Shown: positions 17,252-26,170 of the stretch, in pieces | How the letters are laid out: each line of letters starts with the position of its first letter | How positions within the stretch are numbered: the stretch's first letter is position 1 | Origin: Acuticoccus sp965213555 | Lineage (GTDB): Bacteria > Pseudomonadota > Alphaproteobacteria > Rhizobiales > Amorphaceae | Direction: 5' to 3' | DNA length: 64,000 nucleotides | Assembly: GCF_965213555.1 (NCBI RefSeq) | Contig: NZ_OZ243890.1 | Span: 2,170,001 to 2,234,000 of the forward strand | Translations under genes and position numbers: made by a program | Notes under the pieces: generated by a model | Told to the model about the DNA's origin: nothing | What the model saw: the letters and a program-made list of their open reading frames with translations, nothing else | The model's database searches: none

Positions 17252-18181
17252 ATGGCGAAGGTCGCGGTCCAGATGGACCCCATCGGGAGCATCAACATCG
17301 CCGGCGACTCGACCTTCGCCCTGCTCCTGGAGGCGGCGCGGCGAGGCCACGAGCTGTTCCACGCGACGCCGGATCGGCTGACCTTCCACGCCGGCACGGT
17401 CTACTCGCGGCTGGAGCCGCTCCAGGTGCGCGACGAGCCGGGCAACCACGCGAGCCTCGGCGCGCCGGTGCGCACCGCGCTCGACGAGGTCGATGTCGTC
17501 CTCCTGCGGCAGGACCCCCCGTTCGACCTCGCCTACGTCACCTCGACCCACCTCCTCGAGATCGCGGACACGCTGGTGGTCAACGACCCGGCGGGGGTGC
17601 GCAACGCGCCCGAGAAGCTGTTCGTGCTCGAGTTCACCGACCTGATGCCGGACACGCTCATCACGCGTCGGCGCGACGAGGTCGCCGACTTCCATGCCGA
17701 GCACGGCGAGGTGGTCGTCAAGCCGCTCTACGGCAACGGCGGTGCCGCGGTCTTCAAGCTCGGCCGTTCCGACCCCAACACCGGCTCGCTCCTCGACATG
17801 TTCGAGGCGGCGTTCCGCGAGCCCTACGTGGTGCAGCGCTTCCTGCCGCGCGTCACCGAAGGGGACAAGCGCATCATCCTCATCGACGGCGAGTTCGCGG
17901 GGGCGGTGAACAGGGTCCCCCAGAAGGGCGAGATCCGCTCCAACATGGTGCGTGGCGGGGCGGCGACCGCCACCGAGCTGTCGGCGCGCGAGCGCGAGAT
18001 CTGCGAGCGCGTGGGCCCTCGGATGCGCGAGATGGGCCTGCTGTTCGTCGGCCTCGACGTGATCGACGGGCTGCTCACCGAGATCAACGTCACCTCGCCG
18101 ACGGGCATCCGGGCGGTGGAGAAGCTCGGTGGCCCCAACGTCGCCGCAATGTTCTGGGATGCGGTCGAGGCGCGGATCTGA
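17252..18181 (+). CDS. gshB: Glutathione synthetase
   Basis: 309-residue ATP-grasp ligase that adds glycine to gamma-glutamylcysteine, the second step of glutathione synthesis. The sequence has the prokaryotic GshB N-domain (VAVQMDPIGSINIAGDSTFAL), the ATP-grasp core VVKPLYGNGGAAVFKL, QRFLPRVTEGDKRIILIDGE, and the metal/ATP end GLDVIDGLLTEINVTSPTGIR. The ATG is preceded by AGGAGG with good spacing. Its product completes the pathway begun by gshA at the left end of the window. Confidence 0.97.
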   Translation: MAKVAVQMDPIGSINIAGDSTFALLLEAARRGHELFHATPDRLTFHAGTVYSRLEPLQVRDEPGNHASLGAPVRTALDEVDVVLLRQDPPFDLAYVTSTHLLEIADTLVVNDPAGVRNAPEKLFVLEFTDLMPDTLITRRRDEVADFHAEHGEVVVKPLYGNGGAAVFKLGRSDPNTGSLLDMFEAAFREPYVVQRFLPRVTEGDKRIILIDGEFAGAVNRVPQKGEIRSNMVRGGAATATELSAREREICERVGPRMREMGLLFVGLDVIDGLLTEINVTSPTGIRAVEKLGGPNVAAMFWDAVEARI

Positions 18182-18185
18182 GGCG

Positions 18186-19073
18186 GTGGAGAGGCTGCTG
18201 CCCCTCTTGCCGGCGATCTTCGTCCTCCTGTGGTCGACGGGGTTCGTTGGCGCGCGCTACGCGATGCCCTACGCCGAGCCCTTCACGTTCCTGTCGATGC
18301 GGTACGCCCTTGCCATCGCGATCCTTGCCGCCGTCGTCTTGCTCGTGCGCGCTCCGCTGCCGGCGTGGCGTCCGGCGGGGCACGCCCTCGTGGTGGGTGT
18401 CCTCATCCATGGCGTCTACCTCGGCGGCGTGTTCGTCGCCGTCGACGCCGGGCTCAACGCCGGGATCGCCGCCCTCGTCGTCAGCCTGCAGCCGATCTTG
18501 ACGACGCTGCTCGCGGCCGCGCTGCTCGGCGAGCCCGCGACGCCGCGGGTGTTCGCCGGCCTCGGCCTCGGACTCGCCGGCGTCGCGCTCGTCGTCGCGC
18601 CCAAGCTCGGCACGGGCGGCGGCATCGTGCCGTGGACGCTGGTACCGGTGGCGACCTCGGCGGTGGCGATCTCCGTCGGCTCGGTTTGGCAGAAGCGCTT
18701 CGTCGGTGGGGTCGACCTACGCGCCGGCACGATGCTGCAGTACTGTGGGGCGCTCGTGCCGACGGCGGTCGCGGCCTGGGCGCTCGAGACGAGGCAGGTC
18801 CAGTGGACCGGCGAGCTCATGTTCGCGCTCGCCTGGTTCGTCGTGGTGCTGTCGATCCTCGCGGTGCTCCTCATGCTGTTCCTCATCCGCGAGGGGGCGG
18901 TGTCACGCGTTGCCTCGCTGCTCTACCTCGTCCCGGGATTGACGGCGGTGATGGCATGGTTGATGTTCCGCGAGACCTTGTCGGCGATCCAGCTCGCCGG
19001 GCTTGCGCTCGCCTGCGTCGGGGTCGCTGCGGCAACCCGCCAGCGCGCCGTGCCTGCCGTCCCGAAGGTGTGA
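18186..19073 (+). CDS. DMT-superfamily EamA transporter
   Basis: 295-residue inner-membrane protein with about ten hydrophobic segments arranged as two EamA repeats (first about residues 5-130, second about 145-285). The opening LLPAIFVLLWSTGFVGARYAMPYAEPFTFLSMRY is characteristic of the drug/metabolite exporter family. The substrate cannot be inferred; members export amino acids, purines or toxic metabolites. The GTG start lies four bases after the gshB stop, so co-transcription with gshB is likely. A GshB link (for instance thiol export) would be speculation. Confidence 0.88.
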   Translation: MERLLPLLPAIFVLLWSTGFVGARYAMPYAEPFTFLSMRYALAIAILAAVVLLVRAPLPAWRPAGHALVVGVLIHGVYLGGVFVAVDAGLNAGIAALVVSLQPILTTLLAAALLGEPATPRVFAGLGLGLAGVALVVAPKLGTGGGIVPWTLVPVATSAVAISVGSVWQKRFVGGVDLRAGTMLQYCGALVPTAVAAWALETRQVQWTGELMFALAWFVVVLSILAVLLMLFLIREGAVSRVASLLYLVPGLTAVMAWLMFRETLSAIQLAGLALACVGVAAATRQRAVPAVPKV

Positions 19074-19077
19074 TCCT

Positions 19078-19845
19078 GTGAGGTCGGCACGAGCTTGGGC
19101 GGGCGTCCTGCGCAGCGCGTGGATCTACCACGGCGACGGGGCGCACCTTCGAGGCCTCGCCCAGATGCTGCGGCCGATGGTGCGGCCGGGCGACCTCGCG
19201 TTCGACGTCGGCGCCCACGTCGGCGACCGCACGCGCGTGCTGGCCGCGCTCGGAGCCCGCGTCGTGGCGGTGGAGCCGCAGCCGCGGCTCGCGCGCTTCC
19301 TGCGCCTCGCCTTCCGCCGCCAGCCCCGTGTGACGGTGGTCGAGGCGGCGGTCGGCGCGCGGCCCGGCACGCTGCCGCTCAACGTCAACACGCGCAACCC
19401 GACGGTGTCGACGGCGTCCAAGGCGCTGGTGGCAGCCGCGCCACGGCAGGCGGCTTGGCGCCGCGAGGTGTGGGACGAGGTCGTCACGGTCCCGGTCACG
19501 ACGCTCGATGCGCTGATTGCCGAGCACGGCAAGCCGCGCTTCCTCAAGGTGGACGTCGAGGGGATGGAGGACGCCGTGCTCGAGGGCCTCTCCACGCCGG
19601 TCCCGGCGCTGTCCTTCGAGTTCACAACGCTGCAGCGCGACGTCGCTTCCGCCGCGCTCGCGAGGGCCGAGGCGCTCGGCCATCGCCGCTACAACCTGTC
19701 GCTTGGCGAGAGCCACACCATGCGCTTCTCGGCGGAGGTCGGTGCGGGCCGGATCGCTCGGGCGCTGGCCGACCTGCCCGACGAGGCGAACTCCGGCGAC
19801 GTCTACGCCTTCGCTCCGGCGAGGAGCGGCCTGCGCAGCTCGTAA
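19078..19845 (+). CDS. FkbM-family SAM-dependent methyltransferase
   Basis: 255-residue methyltransferase. The SAM site is FDVGAHVGDRTRVLAALGARVVAVEPQPRLARFLRLAF (about residues 41-78), and the FkbM hallmark FLKVDVEGMEDAVLEGL is near residue 157. FkbM-family enzymes O-methylate sugars or polyketides; the acceptor here is unknown, though a cell-surface sugar is common. The GTG start is four bases past the upstream transporter's stop. Its end overlaps the convergent TrmH-family gene by 43 bases, so the two mRNAs are antisense to one another at their 3-prime ends. Confidence 0.88.
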   Translation: MRSARAWAGVLRSAWIYHGDGAHLRGLAQMLRPMVRPGDLAFDVGAHVGDRTRVLAALGARVVAVEPQPRLARFLRLAFRRQPRVTVVEAAVGARPGTLPLNVNTRNPTVSTASKALVAAAPRQAAWRREVWDEVVTVPVTTLDALIAEHGKPRFLKVDVEGMEDAVLEGLSTPVPALSFEFTTLQRDVASAALARAEALGHRRYNLSLGESHTMRFSAEVGAGRIARALADLPDEANSGDVYAFAPARSGLRSS

Positions 19846-20621
19846 AGTGCCAGCGCGGTGGCCACGGCGAGGTTGTAGCTGTCGGCGCGGCCGGCCATGG
19901 GGATGCGCACCAAGCTCGTGCACGCGGCGGCGAGGCGGTCGCTGAGCCCGGACTGCTCGGTGCCCATGACGAGGAGCTGGGGCTCTCGCGGTTCGAGGTC
20001 TCGCACGTCGAGCGACGCGGCAAGGTGGGTGCCCACGACGGCGCCGTCGAACCGGGCGGCGTACGCCTCGAAGCCTGCTGCGTCCGTCCGCGCGAGGGGG
20101 ACGTGGAAGATCGAGCCCATGGTGGCCCGCACCGCCTCGACGCCGAACGGGTCGGCGGACGCGCCGACGAGGACGACGCCCGCCGCGCCGATCGCATCGG
20201 CGGTGCGCACGATGGTCCCAACGTTGCCCGGGTCACGCGGCTCCTCGAGGACGACGATGGTACCGGGCCTGAGCGCCGAGGGCAGCACCACGCGCTGCTC
20301 GAAGACGCCCAGCACGGTCTGCGGGTTGTCGCGGCGGGCGAGCTTCTCCATCACCATGGCGTTCGCGAACACGACGTCGGCGCCGGCCGCCCGGACCCGC
20401 GCGGCGAGGTCGGCCACCGGGCCGTCGCCGGGCTCCAGCGCCACGATCATCGTCGGCGGCCAGCCGGCGGCGAGGGCGTCGAGCACCAGCTTGTGCCCCT
20501 CGGCGAGGAACAGCCCGCTCTCGGCTCGCGCCTTGCGCTGGTGCAGCGCCCGCACCGCCTTGACGACGGGGTTCGCCGTGGAGGTGACGCGCTTGACGCT
20601 GCCCGCCCTCACGGCTGCCAT
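19803..20621 (-). CDS. TrmH-family (SpoU) RNA 2'-O-methyltransferase
   Basis: 272-residue SPOUT methyltransferase. The N-terminal substrate-binding domain opens with VTSTANPVVKAVRALHQRKARAESGLFLAEGHKLVLDAL, typical of RlmB/TsnR-type proteins. The C-terminal knot domain has VVLEEPRDPGNVGTIVRTADAIGAAGVVLVG, RATMGSIFHVPLAR, LLVMGTEQSGLS and VRIPMAGRADSYNLAVATALALYE, the three SpoU motifs. The target nucleotide (rRNA or tRNA) is unknown. Its ATG overlaps the stop of the upstream methyltransferase gene by 13 bases. Confidence 0.93.
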   Translation of the reverse strand: MAAVRAGSVKRVTSTANPVVKAVRALHQRKARAESGLFLAEGHKLVLDALAAGWPPTMIVALEPGDGPVADLAARVRAAGADVVFANAMVMEKLARRDNPQTVLGVFEQRVVLPSALRPGTIVVLEEPRDPGNVGTIVRTADAIGAAGVVLVGASADPFGVEAVRATMGSIFHVPLARTDAAGFEAYAARFDGAVVGTHLAASLDVRDLEPREPQLLVMGTEQSGLSDRLAAACTSLVRIPMAGRADSYNLAVATALALYELRRPLLAGAKA

Positions 20622-21466
20622 AGGGCGTACATGGAGGTGGGGAGAAGGCGCCCGGAAGCCTCGCGCAACGCGAGCTCGCCGGCCTCGACCTTGCCGCCAT
20701 GGGCGGCGAGCGCCTCCTGCGCGAGGCGGCCCACCGCGAGGGCCGAGGCGCGGATCGCGTAGGCGGTCAGGATGACGAAGCGGCCGTCCGACGCAAGGAG
20801 GCGCGCGACGTCGGCCATCAGCGCGGGGAGGTCGGTGAAGAGGTTCCAGACCTCGTTCTTGGGTCCGCGGCCGAACTTCGGCGGGTCGAGGAGGATGCCG
20901 TGGTAGCGCCGCTCGCGGCGCACCTCGCGGGCGGCGAACTTCTGCGCGTCGTCGCAGATCCAGCGGATCGGCGCGTCGTCGAGCCCCGACGCGGCCTGGT
21001 TCTCGCGCCCCCACGCGATCGCCTTCTTGGAGGCGTCGACGTGGGTGACGCGTGCGCCGGCCGCGGCGAGGATCAACGAGGCCGCACCGGTGTAGCCGAA
21101 GAGGTTGAGCACCTCCGCCCCGTCCGTCGCGCCAAGGAGGTCGCACGCCCGCTCCCAGTGCGGCCGCTGCTCGGGGAAGAGGCCGGGATGGTGGTTGTTG
21201 CCGAGCCGGCAGACCATGCGGGCTGGGCCGACGGGGACGGTGAAGGTGCGGCCGGGGTCGCTCCAGCGGCCGGCGCCGTCCTCCTCGTCCCCCTCGAAGC
21301 GTGCGTCTGCGGCCTCCCATGCCGCGGGGTCGGACGGACGCCACATCGCCTGCGGCTCGGGTCGTACCAGGCGCACGCCGCCGAAGTCCTCGAGCTTGCG
21401 ACCGTCGCCGGTGTCGAGGAGGCGGTAGCCGTCCGAGGGCTCGGCGACGAGGACGGAGAGGTTCAA
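20609..21466 (-). CDS. Class I SAM-dependent methyltransferase, RlmI-like
   Basis: About 285 residues; a Methyltrans_SAM (RlmI/RlmK-related) protein without the N-terminal PUA domain. AEVLNLFGYTGAASLILAAAGARVTHVDASKKAIAWGREN is the SAM-binding region and YHGILLDPPKFGRGP is the DPPK-type catalytic motif of nucleic-acid C5/N-methyltransferases. The start is uncertain: the frame is open to an ATG at 21604, but the family begins shortly before RLLDTGDGRKLEDFGG. I therefore propose the TTG at 21466, which has no clear ribosome-binding site. The overlapping TrmH gene suggests both act on rRNA. Confidence 0.85.
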   Translation of the reverse strand: MNLSVLVAEPSDGYRLLDTGDGRKLEDFGGVRLVRPEPQAMWRPSDPAAWEAADARFEGDEEDGAGRWSDPGRTFTVPVGPARMVCRLGNNHHPGLFPEQRPHWERACDLLGATDGAEVLNLFGYTGAASLILAAAGARVTHVDASKKAIAWGRENQAASGLDDAPIRWICDDAQKFAAREVRRERRYHGILLDPPKFGRGPKNEVWNLFTDLPALMADVARLLASDGRFVILTAYAIRASALAVGRLAQEALAAHGGKVEAGELALREASGRLLPTSMYALWQP

Positions 21467-21598
21467 CGCCGCGGCCGTCGAAGGCTGTTGTCGGCCGCGC
21501 CCGGAACCGGCAATGTCCCGCCGCCCGGGCACGCCGTCGCTGCGCTGCCAAGGGTCCCGCGCGGCGGCAGTGCCGGCGCCAGCCTCGGAGTGTTCTTC

Positions 21599-22306
21599 AT
21601 GCAAATGTCAGGCGAACATCGCATCCCCGCCCCGCGCAGCGTGGTCTGGGAGGCGTTGCACGACCCGGAGATCCTGAAGGACTGCATCAAGGGCTGCCAG
21701 CGGCTGGAGAAGAAGAGCGATCACGAACTCGAGGCGACCGTCCAGGCCAAGGTGGGACCCGTCAAGGCGACCTTCGAGGCCGAGGTGGAGATCGTCGATC
21801 CCGTGGCCCCTGAGCGTTACACGCTGAGGGGCGAGGGGAAGGGCGGCGTCGCGGGGTTCGCCAAGGGACAGGCCGAGGTGTTCCTCGCCGAGGACGGGAC
21901 GGACACGATCCTGACCTACAACACCGACGTGAAGGTCGGCGGCAAGCTCGCCCAGCTCGGCTCGCGCCTCGTGGACACCACGGCGAAGAAGTACGCGGCT
22001 GAGTTCTTCCAGACGCTGTCGGACAAGCTGTCCGGCCCGGCGCCGGCGGGCGAGGAGCCCATGGGCCTCGACCCCGTCGGCGAGGGCACGCCGGTCGCCG
22101 CTGCGACGGGGCGCGTGGAGCCGAGCGCGGCGGCGAGCGAGGTGGACGAGGCGGCCCACACGGCGACTGTCGGCGCGCCGCGCCCTGAGGACCGCGCCGG
22201 GGCCGACCTCGAGGTCGCCGCCGGCAAGCGCGTCTGGGGAGGGCCCTGGTTCTGGGGCATCCTCGCCTTCGCGGCGGCCCTTTTGGTCCTCATCGCCTTG
22301 CAGTGA
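21599..22306 (+). CDS. CoxG-like SRPBCC-family protein with C-terminal membrane anchor
   Basis: 235-residue protein. Residues 1-150 are a CoxG/SRPBCC domain (MQMSGEHRIPAPRSVVWEALHDPEILKDCIKGCQRLEKK, then GKGGVAGFAKGQAEVFLAEDGTDTILTYNTDVKVGGKLAQLGSRL). A variable alanine/glutamate linker of about 60 residues and a C-terminal hydrophobic segment (WFWGILAFAAALLVLIAL) follow. CoxG of carboxydotrophs anchors carbon monoxide dehydrogenase to the membrane; no cox genes are in view, so the partner is unknown. GGAG lies eight bases before the ATG. Confidence 0.85.
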   Translation: MQMSGEHRIPAPRSVVWEALHDPEILKDCIKGCQRLEKKSDHELEATVQAKVGPVKATFEAEVEIVDPVAPERYTLRGEGKGGVAGFAKGQAEVFLAEDGTDTILTYNTDVKVGGKLAQLGSRLVDTTAKKYAAEFFQTLSDKLSGPAPAGEEPMGLDPVGEGTPVAAATGRVEPSAAASEVDEAAHTATVGAPRPEDRAGADLEVAAGKRVWGGPWFWGILAFAAALLVLIALQ

Positions 22307-22863
22307 GGGCCCGCCAGGCCGGTGCGGTGAGCGAGGAGGCCGCAGCAGCGCGTGCGCCGCGCGGCTTCGATCGGCTGGCGCGCGCCTACGCCGCCCTCGG
22401 CATCGACCCGCCGGTCGTCAGCCACGCGCCAGCCCACACCGTCGAGGAGGCGGCGGCGCTGCGCGGGGCCATTGCCGGGCTCCACACGAAGAACCTGTTC
22501 CTGAAGGACAAGGGGGGTGCGCACTACCTCGTCACCGCGCCCGAGGGCGCGGCGATCGACCTCAGGCGCCTCCACGCCGCCATCGGTGCCAGAGGTCGCG
22601 TCAGCTTCGCGTCGGCCGAGGCGATGGCCGAGCTCCTCGGCGTGACGCCGGGCTCGGTCACGCCGCTCGCGCTCCTCAACGACGACGAGCGCCGCGTCTT
22701 GTGCATCTTCGATCCGGCGCTCGCCGAGGCCGAAGCGATCAACGTGCACCCGCTTGTCAACACGGCAACGACGACCCTGCCGAGGGCGGCGCTGTTTGCG
22801 ATCCTGACCGACAGCGGTCATCCCCCGAGCATCGTCGCGCTGCCCGAGCCGCCGCCTCGTTAG
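22303..22863 (+). CDS. Prolyl-tRNA editing protein (ProX/YbaK domain)
   Basis: 186-residue stand-alone editing deacylase of the ProRS-associated/YbaK family that clears misacylated tRNA such as Ala-tRNAPro. The motif set is visible: VVSHAPAHTVEEAAALRG, HTKNLFLKDKGGAHYLVT with the key Lys, and a C-terminal VHPLVNTATTTLPRAALFAILTDSGHPP. The GTG start overlaps the preceding stop by four bases, suggesting coupling, but a second GTG 24 bases downstream is possible. Substrate choice cannot be settled from sequence. Confidence 0.9.
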   Translation: MRARQAGAVSEEAAAARAPRGFDRLARAYAALGIDPPVVSHAPAHTVEEAAALRGAIAGLHTKNLFLKDKGGAHYLVTAPEGAAIDLRRLHAAIGARGRVSFASAEAMAELLGVTPGSVTPLALLNDDERRVLCIFDPALAEAEAINVHPLVNTATTTLPRAALFAILTDSGHPPSIVALPEPPPR

Positions 22864-22984
22864 TGGATCATCGGACCCTGCCTGCGGTTCGCGGCAACGC
22901 TGCGGCCCCCGAGGCACAGACGATTGTCTTGTCGGCAGGAGCCCCCATGTTCCACCAGCGTACGAAGAGCGAAGGCAGGACGGC

Positions 22985-23926
22985 ATGAGCACCCTTCTGG
23001 GTCCGAGCGGACGGGCGATCAGTTCGACGCCGAGCGCGCCACCGCAGCGCGACGCGGCAGCAGGCGACGTCGTCGAGACCACCACCCAGACCTTCGTGCA
23101 GGACGTCCTCGAGCCCTCGCGCGAGGTGGCCGTCCTCGTCGACTTCTGGGCGCCGTGGTGCGGGCCGTGCAAGCAGCTCGCCCCCGTGCTCGAGAAGGTG
23201 GTGCGCGCCTTCCAGGGCGCCGCGCGGCTCGTCAAGATGAACATCGACGAGCATCCCGAGATCGCCGGACAGCTCGGCATCCGCTCGATCCCTGCGGTCA
23301 TCGCGTTCCGTCAGGGGCAGCCCATGGACGGCTTCGTCGGGGTACAGACGGAGGCGCAGATGCGCACGTTCCTCGAGCGCGTCGCGGGGCCTGCCACGGA
23401 CGGCGTCGACGACCTCCTCGCCGAGGCCGAGGCGGCGCATCAGTCCGGCGAGTTCGACCGGGCTTTGATGCTTTACAGCGACGCCCTCCAGCGCGATCCG
23501 GAGAGCTCCGCGGCGATCGCCGGGCTCGGCATGGTCTCGCTGTCGGCCGGCAACCTCGACGCCGCCAAGGACATCCTGGCTCAGATCCCCGACACCATGC
23601 GGCGCGAGGCCCCCATTGAGGGCCTCGAGGCGGCGGTGCGGCTCGCCGAGAAGGCGGGCGCGGTCGGGGGCCCGGGCGAGCTGAGGTCCCGTGTTGAGGC
23701 GGACCCGGACGACCACCAGGCGCGCTTCGACCTCGCGGTGGCCCTCGCGGGGGCCGGGGACCGCGAGGGCGCGGTGGCTGCGCTCGTTGAGATCCTGCGG
23801 CGCGACCGGGCATGGAACGACGGCGCCGCGCAGGCGGAGCTCATGGGCTTCTTCGACGCCTGGGGCCCGAAGGACCCGGCCACCGTCGCCGGTCGGCGCA
23901 AGATGGCTTCCATCCTGTTCGCCTGA
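22985..23926 (+). CDS. CnoX/YbbN-type thioredoxin with TPR domain
   Basis: 313-residue two-domain protein: a thioredoxin domain (about 30-140) with an intact W-C-G-P-C active site at residues 58-62, then a C-terminal tetratricopeptide-like region (about 150-300) with LAEAEAAHQSGEFDRALMLYSDALQRDPESSAAIAGLG. This is the CnoX layout, a chaperedoxin that holds proteins under oxidative stress and hands them to GroEL or DnaK. Both active-site cysteines are kept, so redox activity is expected, unlike E. coli CnoX. It is cytosolic (no signal peptide). The LON-domain and UPF0434 genes follow closely. Confidence 0.92.
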   Translation: MSTLLGPSGRAISSTPSAPPQRDAAAGDVVETTTQTFVQDVLEPSREVAVLVDFWAPWCGPCKQLAPVLEKVVRAFQGAARLVKMNIDEHPEIAGQLGIRSIPAVIAFRQGQPMDGFVGVQTEAQMRTFLERVAGPATDGVDDLLAEAEAAHQSGEFDRALMLYSDALQRDPESSAAIAGLGMVSLSAGNLDAAKDILAQIPDTMRREAPIEGLEAAVRLAEKAGAVGGPGELRSRVEADPDDHQARFDLAVALAGAGDREGAVAALVEILRRDRAWNDGAAQAELMGFFDAWGPKDPATVAGRRKMASILFA

Positions 23927-23950
23927 CCACCTGCGACTTGGAGGATGAGT

Positions 23951-24628
23951 ATGCGCATCGGGAACGTCACCTACGAGACCGTCGCGGACGTCCCGTCCGT
24001 CGTGCCGGTGTTCCCGCTCTCCGGCGCGCTGCTCTTGCCGCGGGCGCACCTTCCGCTCAACATCTTCGAGCCGCGCTACGTCACGATGATCGACGACGTG
24101 ATGGCGGGCGAGCGCGTCATCGGCATGGTGCAGCCGCGCTTCGATGGCGATGGCGAGGCCGACGATGAGGTGCCGGAGCTGTGCGCCGTCGGCGCGCTCG
24201 GGCGGGTCGTGTCCTACCAGGAGTCCGGCGACGGGCGTTACCTCATCCAGCTCGGCGGCGTCTGCCGCTTCCGCATCCTCGAGGAGCTGCGGTCCGGCAC
24301 CCCCTACCGTCGTTGCCGCATCGACGCGCAGCCCTTCGCCGGCGACCTCGCGAGCTCGCGGAGCGACGGGGCGGTGGACCGTGACGCGCTGATCCGAGCG
24401 TTCCAGAGCTACCTCGATGCCAACGACCTCGAGGCGGACTGGAAGAGCGTACGCTCCGCCTCCAACGAGGCGCTCGTCAACACGCTCGCCATGATGAGTC
24501 CCTACGGCCCGGCGGAAAAGCAGGCGCTGCTCGAGGCGCCCGACCTTGCCTCGCGCGCGGCGACCCTTGTCGCCATCACCGAGATGGAGGTGGCGCGGCA
24601 GTCCGGCGACGAGCCGCGGCTCAACTAG
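23951..24628 (+). CDS. LON peptidase substrate-binding-domain protein
   Basis: 225-residue protein made only of the Lon N-terminal (LAN/PF02190) domain, without ATPase or protease. VVPVFPLSGALLLPRAHLPLNIFEPRYVTMIDDVMAGERVIGMVQP opens the domain, and GALGRVVSYQESGDGRYLIQLGGVCRFRI completes it. I chose the second ATG because GGAGG at 23940-23944 touches the first ATG and leaves six bases before the second. Function is unknown; these proteins are thought to bind unfolded polypeptides, and the neighbouring CnoX fits a proteostasis role. Confidence 0.92.
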   Translation: MRIGNVTYETVADVPSVVPVFPLSGALLLPRAHLPLNIFEPRYVTMIDDVMAGERVIGMVQPRFDGDGEADDEVPELCAVGALGRVVSYQESGDGRYLIQLGGVCRFRILEELRSGTPYRRCRIDAQPFAGDLASSRSDGAVDRDALIRAFQSYLDANDLEADWKSVRSASNEALVNTLAMMSPYGPAEKQALLEAPDLASRAATLVAITEMEVARQSGDEPRLN

Positions 24629-24656
24629 GCGGCGGCAAACGCTGGAGGACTGAACG

Positions 24657-24839
24657 ATGCCCGAAGAGCGGAAGGTCGACCCCAAGCTGCTCGAGCTCCT
24701 CGTGTGCCCGGTCACCAAGTCGTCGCTGCGCTACGACGCGGCGGCGAACGAGCTGATCTCGGACAAGGCGAAGCTCGCCTACCCGATCCGCGACGGGATC
24801 CCCATCATGATCCCGGACGAGGCCCGTGCGCTCAACTGA
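24657..24839 (+). CDS. UPF0434/Trm112-family small protein
   Basis: 60-residue protein of the YcaR/Trm112-like family (LLELLVCPVTKSSLRYDAAANELISDKAKLAYPIRDGIPIMIPDEAR). The single cysteine at LVCPVTK fits the zinc-ribbon-derived family, whose bacterial members often lack the other ligands. In eukaryotes Trm112 activates methyltransferases; the bacterial role is unknown. GGAGG lies seven bases before the ATG. It is the third gene in the CnoX-LON-UPF0434 series found in many Hyphomicrobiales. Confidence 0.92.
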   Translation: MPEERKVDPKLLELLVCPVTKSSLRYDAAANELISDKAKLAYPIRDGIPIMIPDEARALN

Positions 24840-24904
24840 GGCGTGACCCAGCGGCTGCCGCGCGCGACGATTGCGGCGCTGCGACAGGAGTGGGGCAGAT
24901 CGAC

Positions 24905-26170
24905 ATGGTTGAACCGAAGACCGCACCGGCGCCGAAGGGTGTCGCCGCCCTGTTCGCACGCACGCGGGCCCGCTCGTCCGTCCTTGCCTCGCGCCTGTCC
25001 CCCGAGGACATGGTCGTCCAGTCGATGCCGGACGCCTCGCCGGCGAAGTGGCACCTCGCCCATACGACATGGTTCTTCGAGACGTTCGTGCTCGCAGAGT
25101 TCGAGCCGCGCTTCCGGCTCTACGACGAGCGCTTCCCGCACTGCTTCAACTCGTACTACGTCCAGGCCGGCTCGCGGCACGCGCGCCCCATGCGTGGGCT
25201 CCTGACACGCCCGTCGGCGGACGAGGTGATGGCCTACAGGGCCGAGGTGGAGGGACGCGTGGCCGCGCTGCTCGAGGCGCCGGGGGCGCATCGCGACGAG
25301 ATCCTGCGGCGCGTCGAGCTCGGCTGCCATCATGAGATGCAGCACCAGGAGCTCCTGCTCTACGACATCCTTCACGCCTTCTCGCTGAACCCGCTCGAGC
25401 CCGCCTACCTGCCACCGGTGCCCATCGCCATCGGGCCCAAAGGCGGCGAGACGGACTGGCACTCCTACGACGGCGGCATCAGGGCGATCGGCAGCGAAGG
25501 CGGCTTCCACTTCGACAACGAGGGGCCGCGGCACGAGGTGCTCGTCCACCCGTTCCGCATCGCCGGGCGGCTCACCACCGCCGGTGAGTGGGCTGAGTTC
25601 ATCGACGACGGCGGCTACGCGACCGAAACGCTGTGGCTGTCGGACGGCTGGCAGACGCGCATGCGCGAGGGATGGACGGCGCCGATGTACTGGCGCTGGC
25701 AGGACGACGCTTGGTGGACCTTCTCGCTGCGAGGCCCGCAGCTCGTCGACCGCGACGCGCCGGTCTGCCACGTCTCGTTCTACGAGGCGGAGGCGTTCGC
25801 GCGCTGGGCCGGCAAGCGCCTGCCGTCCGAGGAGGAGTGGGAGGTCGCCTCCGCCGACGCCCTCGACGACGGGCACCACCTAGACGAGGGCTACCTGCGA
25901 CCCCGGCCGACCAACGAACGTGCTGGGCTGCGGCAGATGATGGGCGAGGTCTGGCAGTGGACGCGCTCGGCCTACGGGCCCTACCCGAGCTACGCAGCGG
26001 TGCCGGGGGCGCTCGGCGAGTACAACGGCAAGTTCATGGTGAACCAGTACGTCCTGCGCGGGGCCTCGTTCGGCACCGCGCGCGACCACGCTCGGGTGAC
26101 GTACCGCAACTTCTTCTACCCTGGGACGCGGTGGATGTTCGCCGGGCTGAGGCTCGCCGAGGACGCTTGA
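24905..26170 (+). CDS. egtB: Ergothioneine biosynthesis sulfoxide synthase EgtB
   Basis: 421-residue non-heme iron enzyme that joins hercynine to a thiol (gamma-glutamylcysteine or cysteine) with oxygen. The N-terminal DinB_2 domain supplies the three-histidine iron site: WHLAHTTWFFET (His50/His53) and GCHHEMQHQE (His143 and His147). The C-terminal formylglycine-generating-enzyme-like domain has GGFHFDNEGPRHEVLVHPFRIAGRLTTAGEWAEFI and ends KFMVNQYVLRGASFGTARDHARVTYRNFFYPGTRWMFAGLRLA. The frame is open further upstream into the preceding gene; the ATG chosen begins MVEPKTAP. Its stop overlaps egtD by one base (TGATG). Confidence 0.95.
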   Translation: MVEPKTAPAPKGVAALFARTRARSSVLASRLSPEDMVVQSMPDASPAKWHLAHTTWFFETFVLAEFEPRFRLYDERFPHCFNSYYVQAGSRHARPMRGLLTRPSADEVMAYRAEVEGRVAALLEAPGAHRDEILRRVELGCHHEMQHQELLLYDILHAFSLNPLEPAYLPPVPIAIGPKGGETDWHSYDGGIRAIGSEGGFHFDNEGPRHEVLVHPFRIAGRLTTAGEWAEFIDDGGYATETLWLSDGWQTRMREGWTAPMYWRWQDDAWWTFSLRGPQLVDRDAPVCHVSFYEAEAFARWAGKRLPSEEEWEVASADALDDGHHLDEGYLRPRPTNERAGLRQMMGEVWQWTRSAYGPYPSYAAVPGALGEYNGKFMVNQYVLRGASFGTARDHARVTYRNFFYPGTRWMFAGLRLAEDA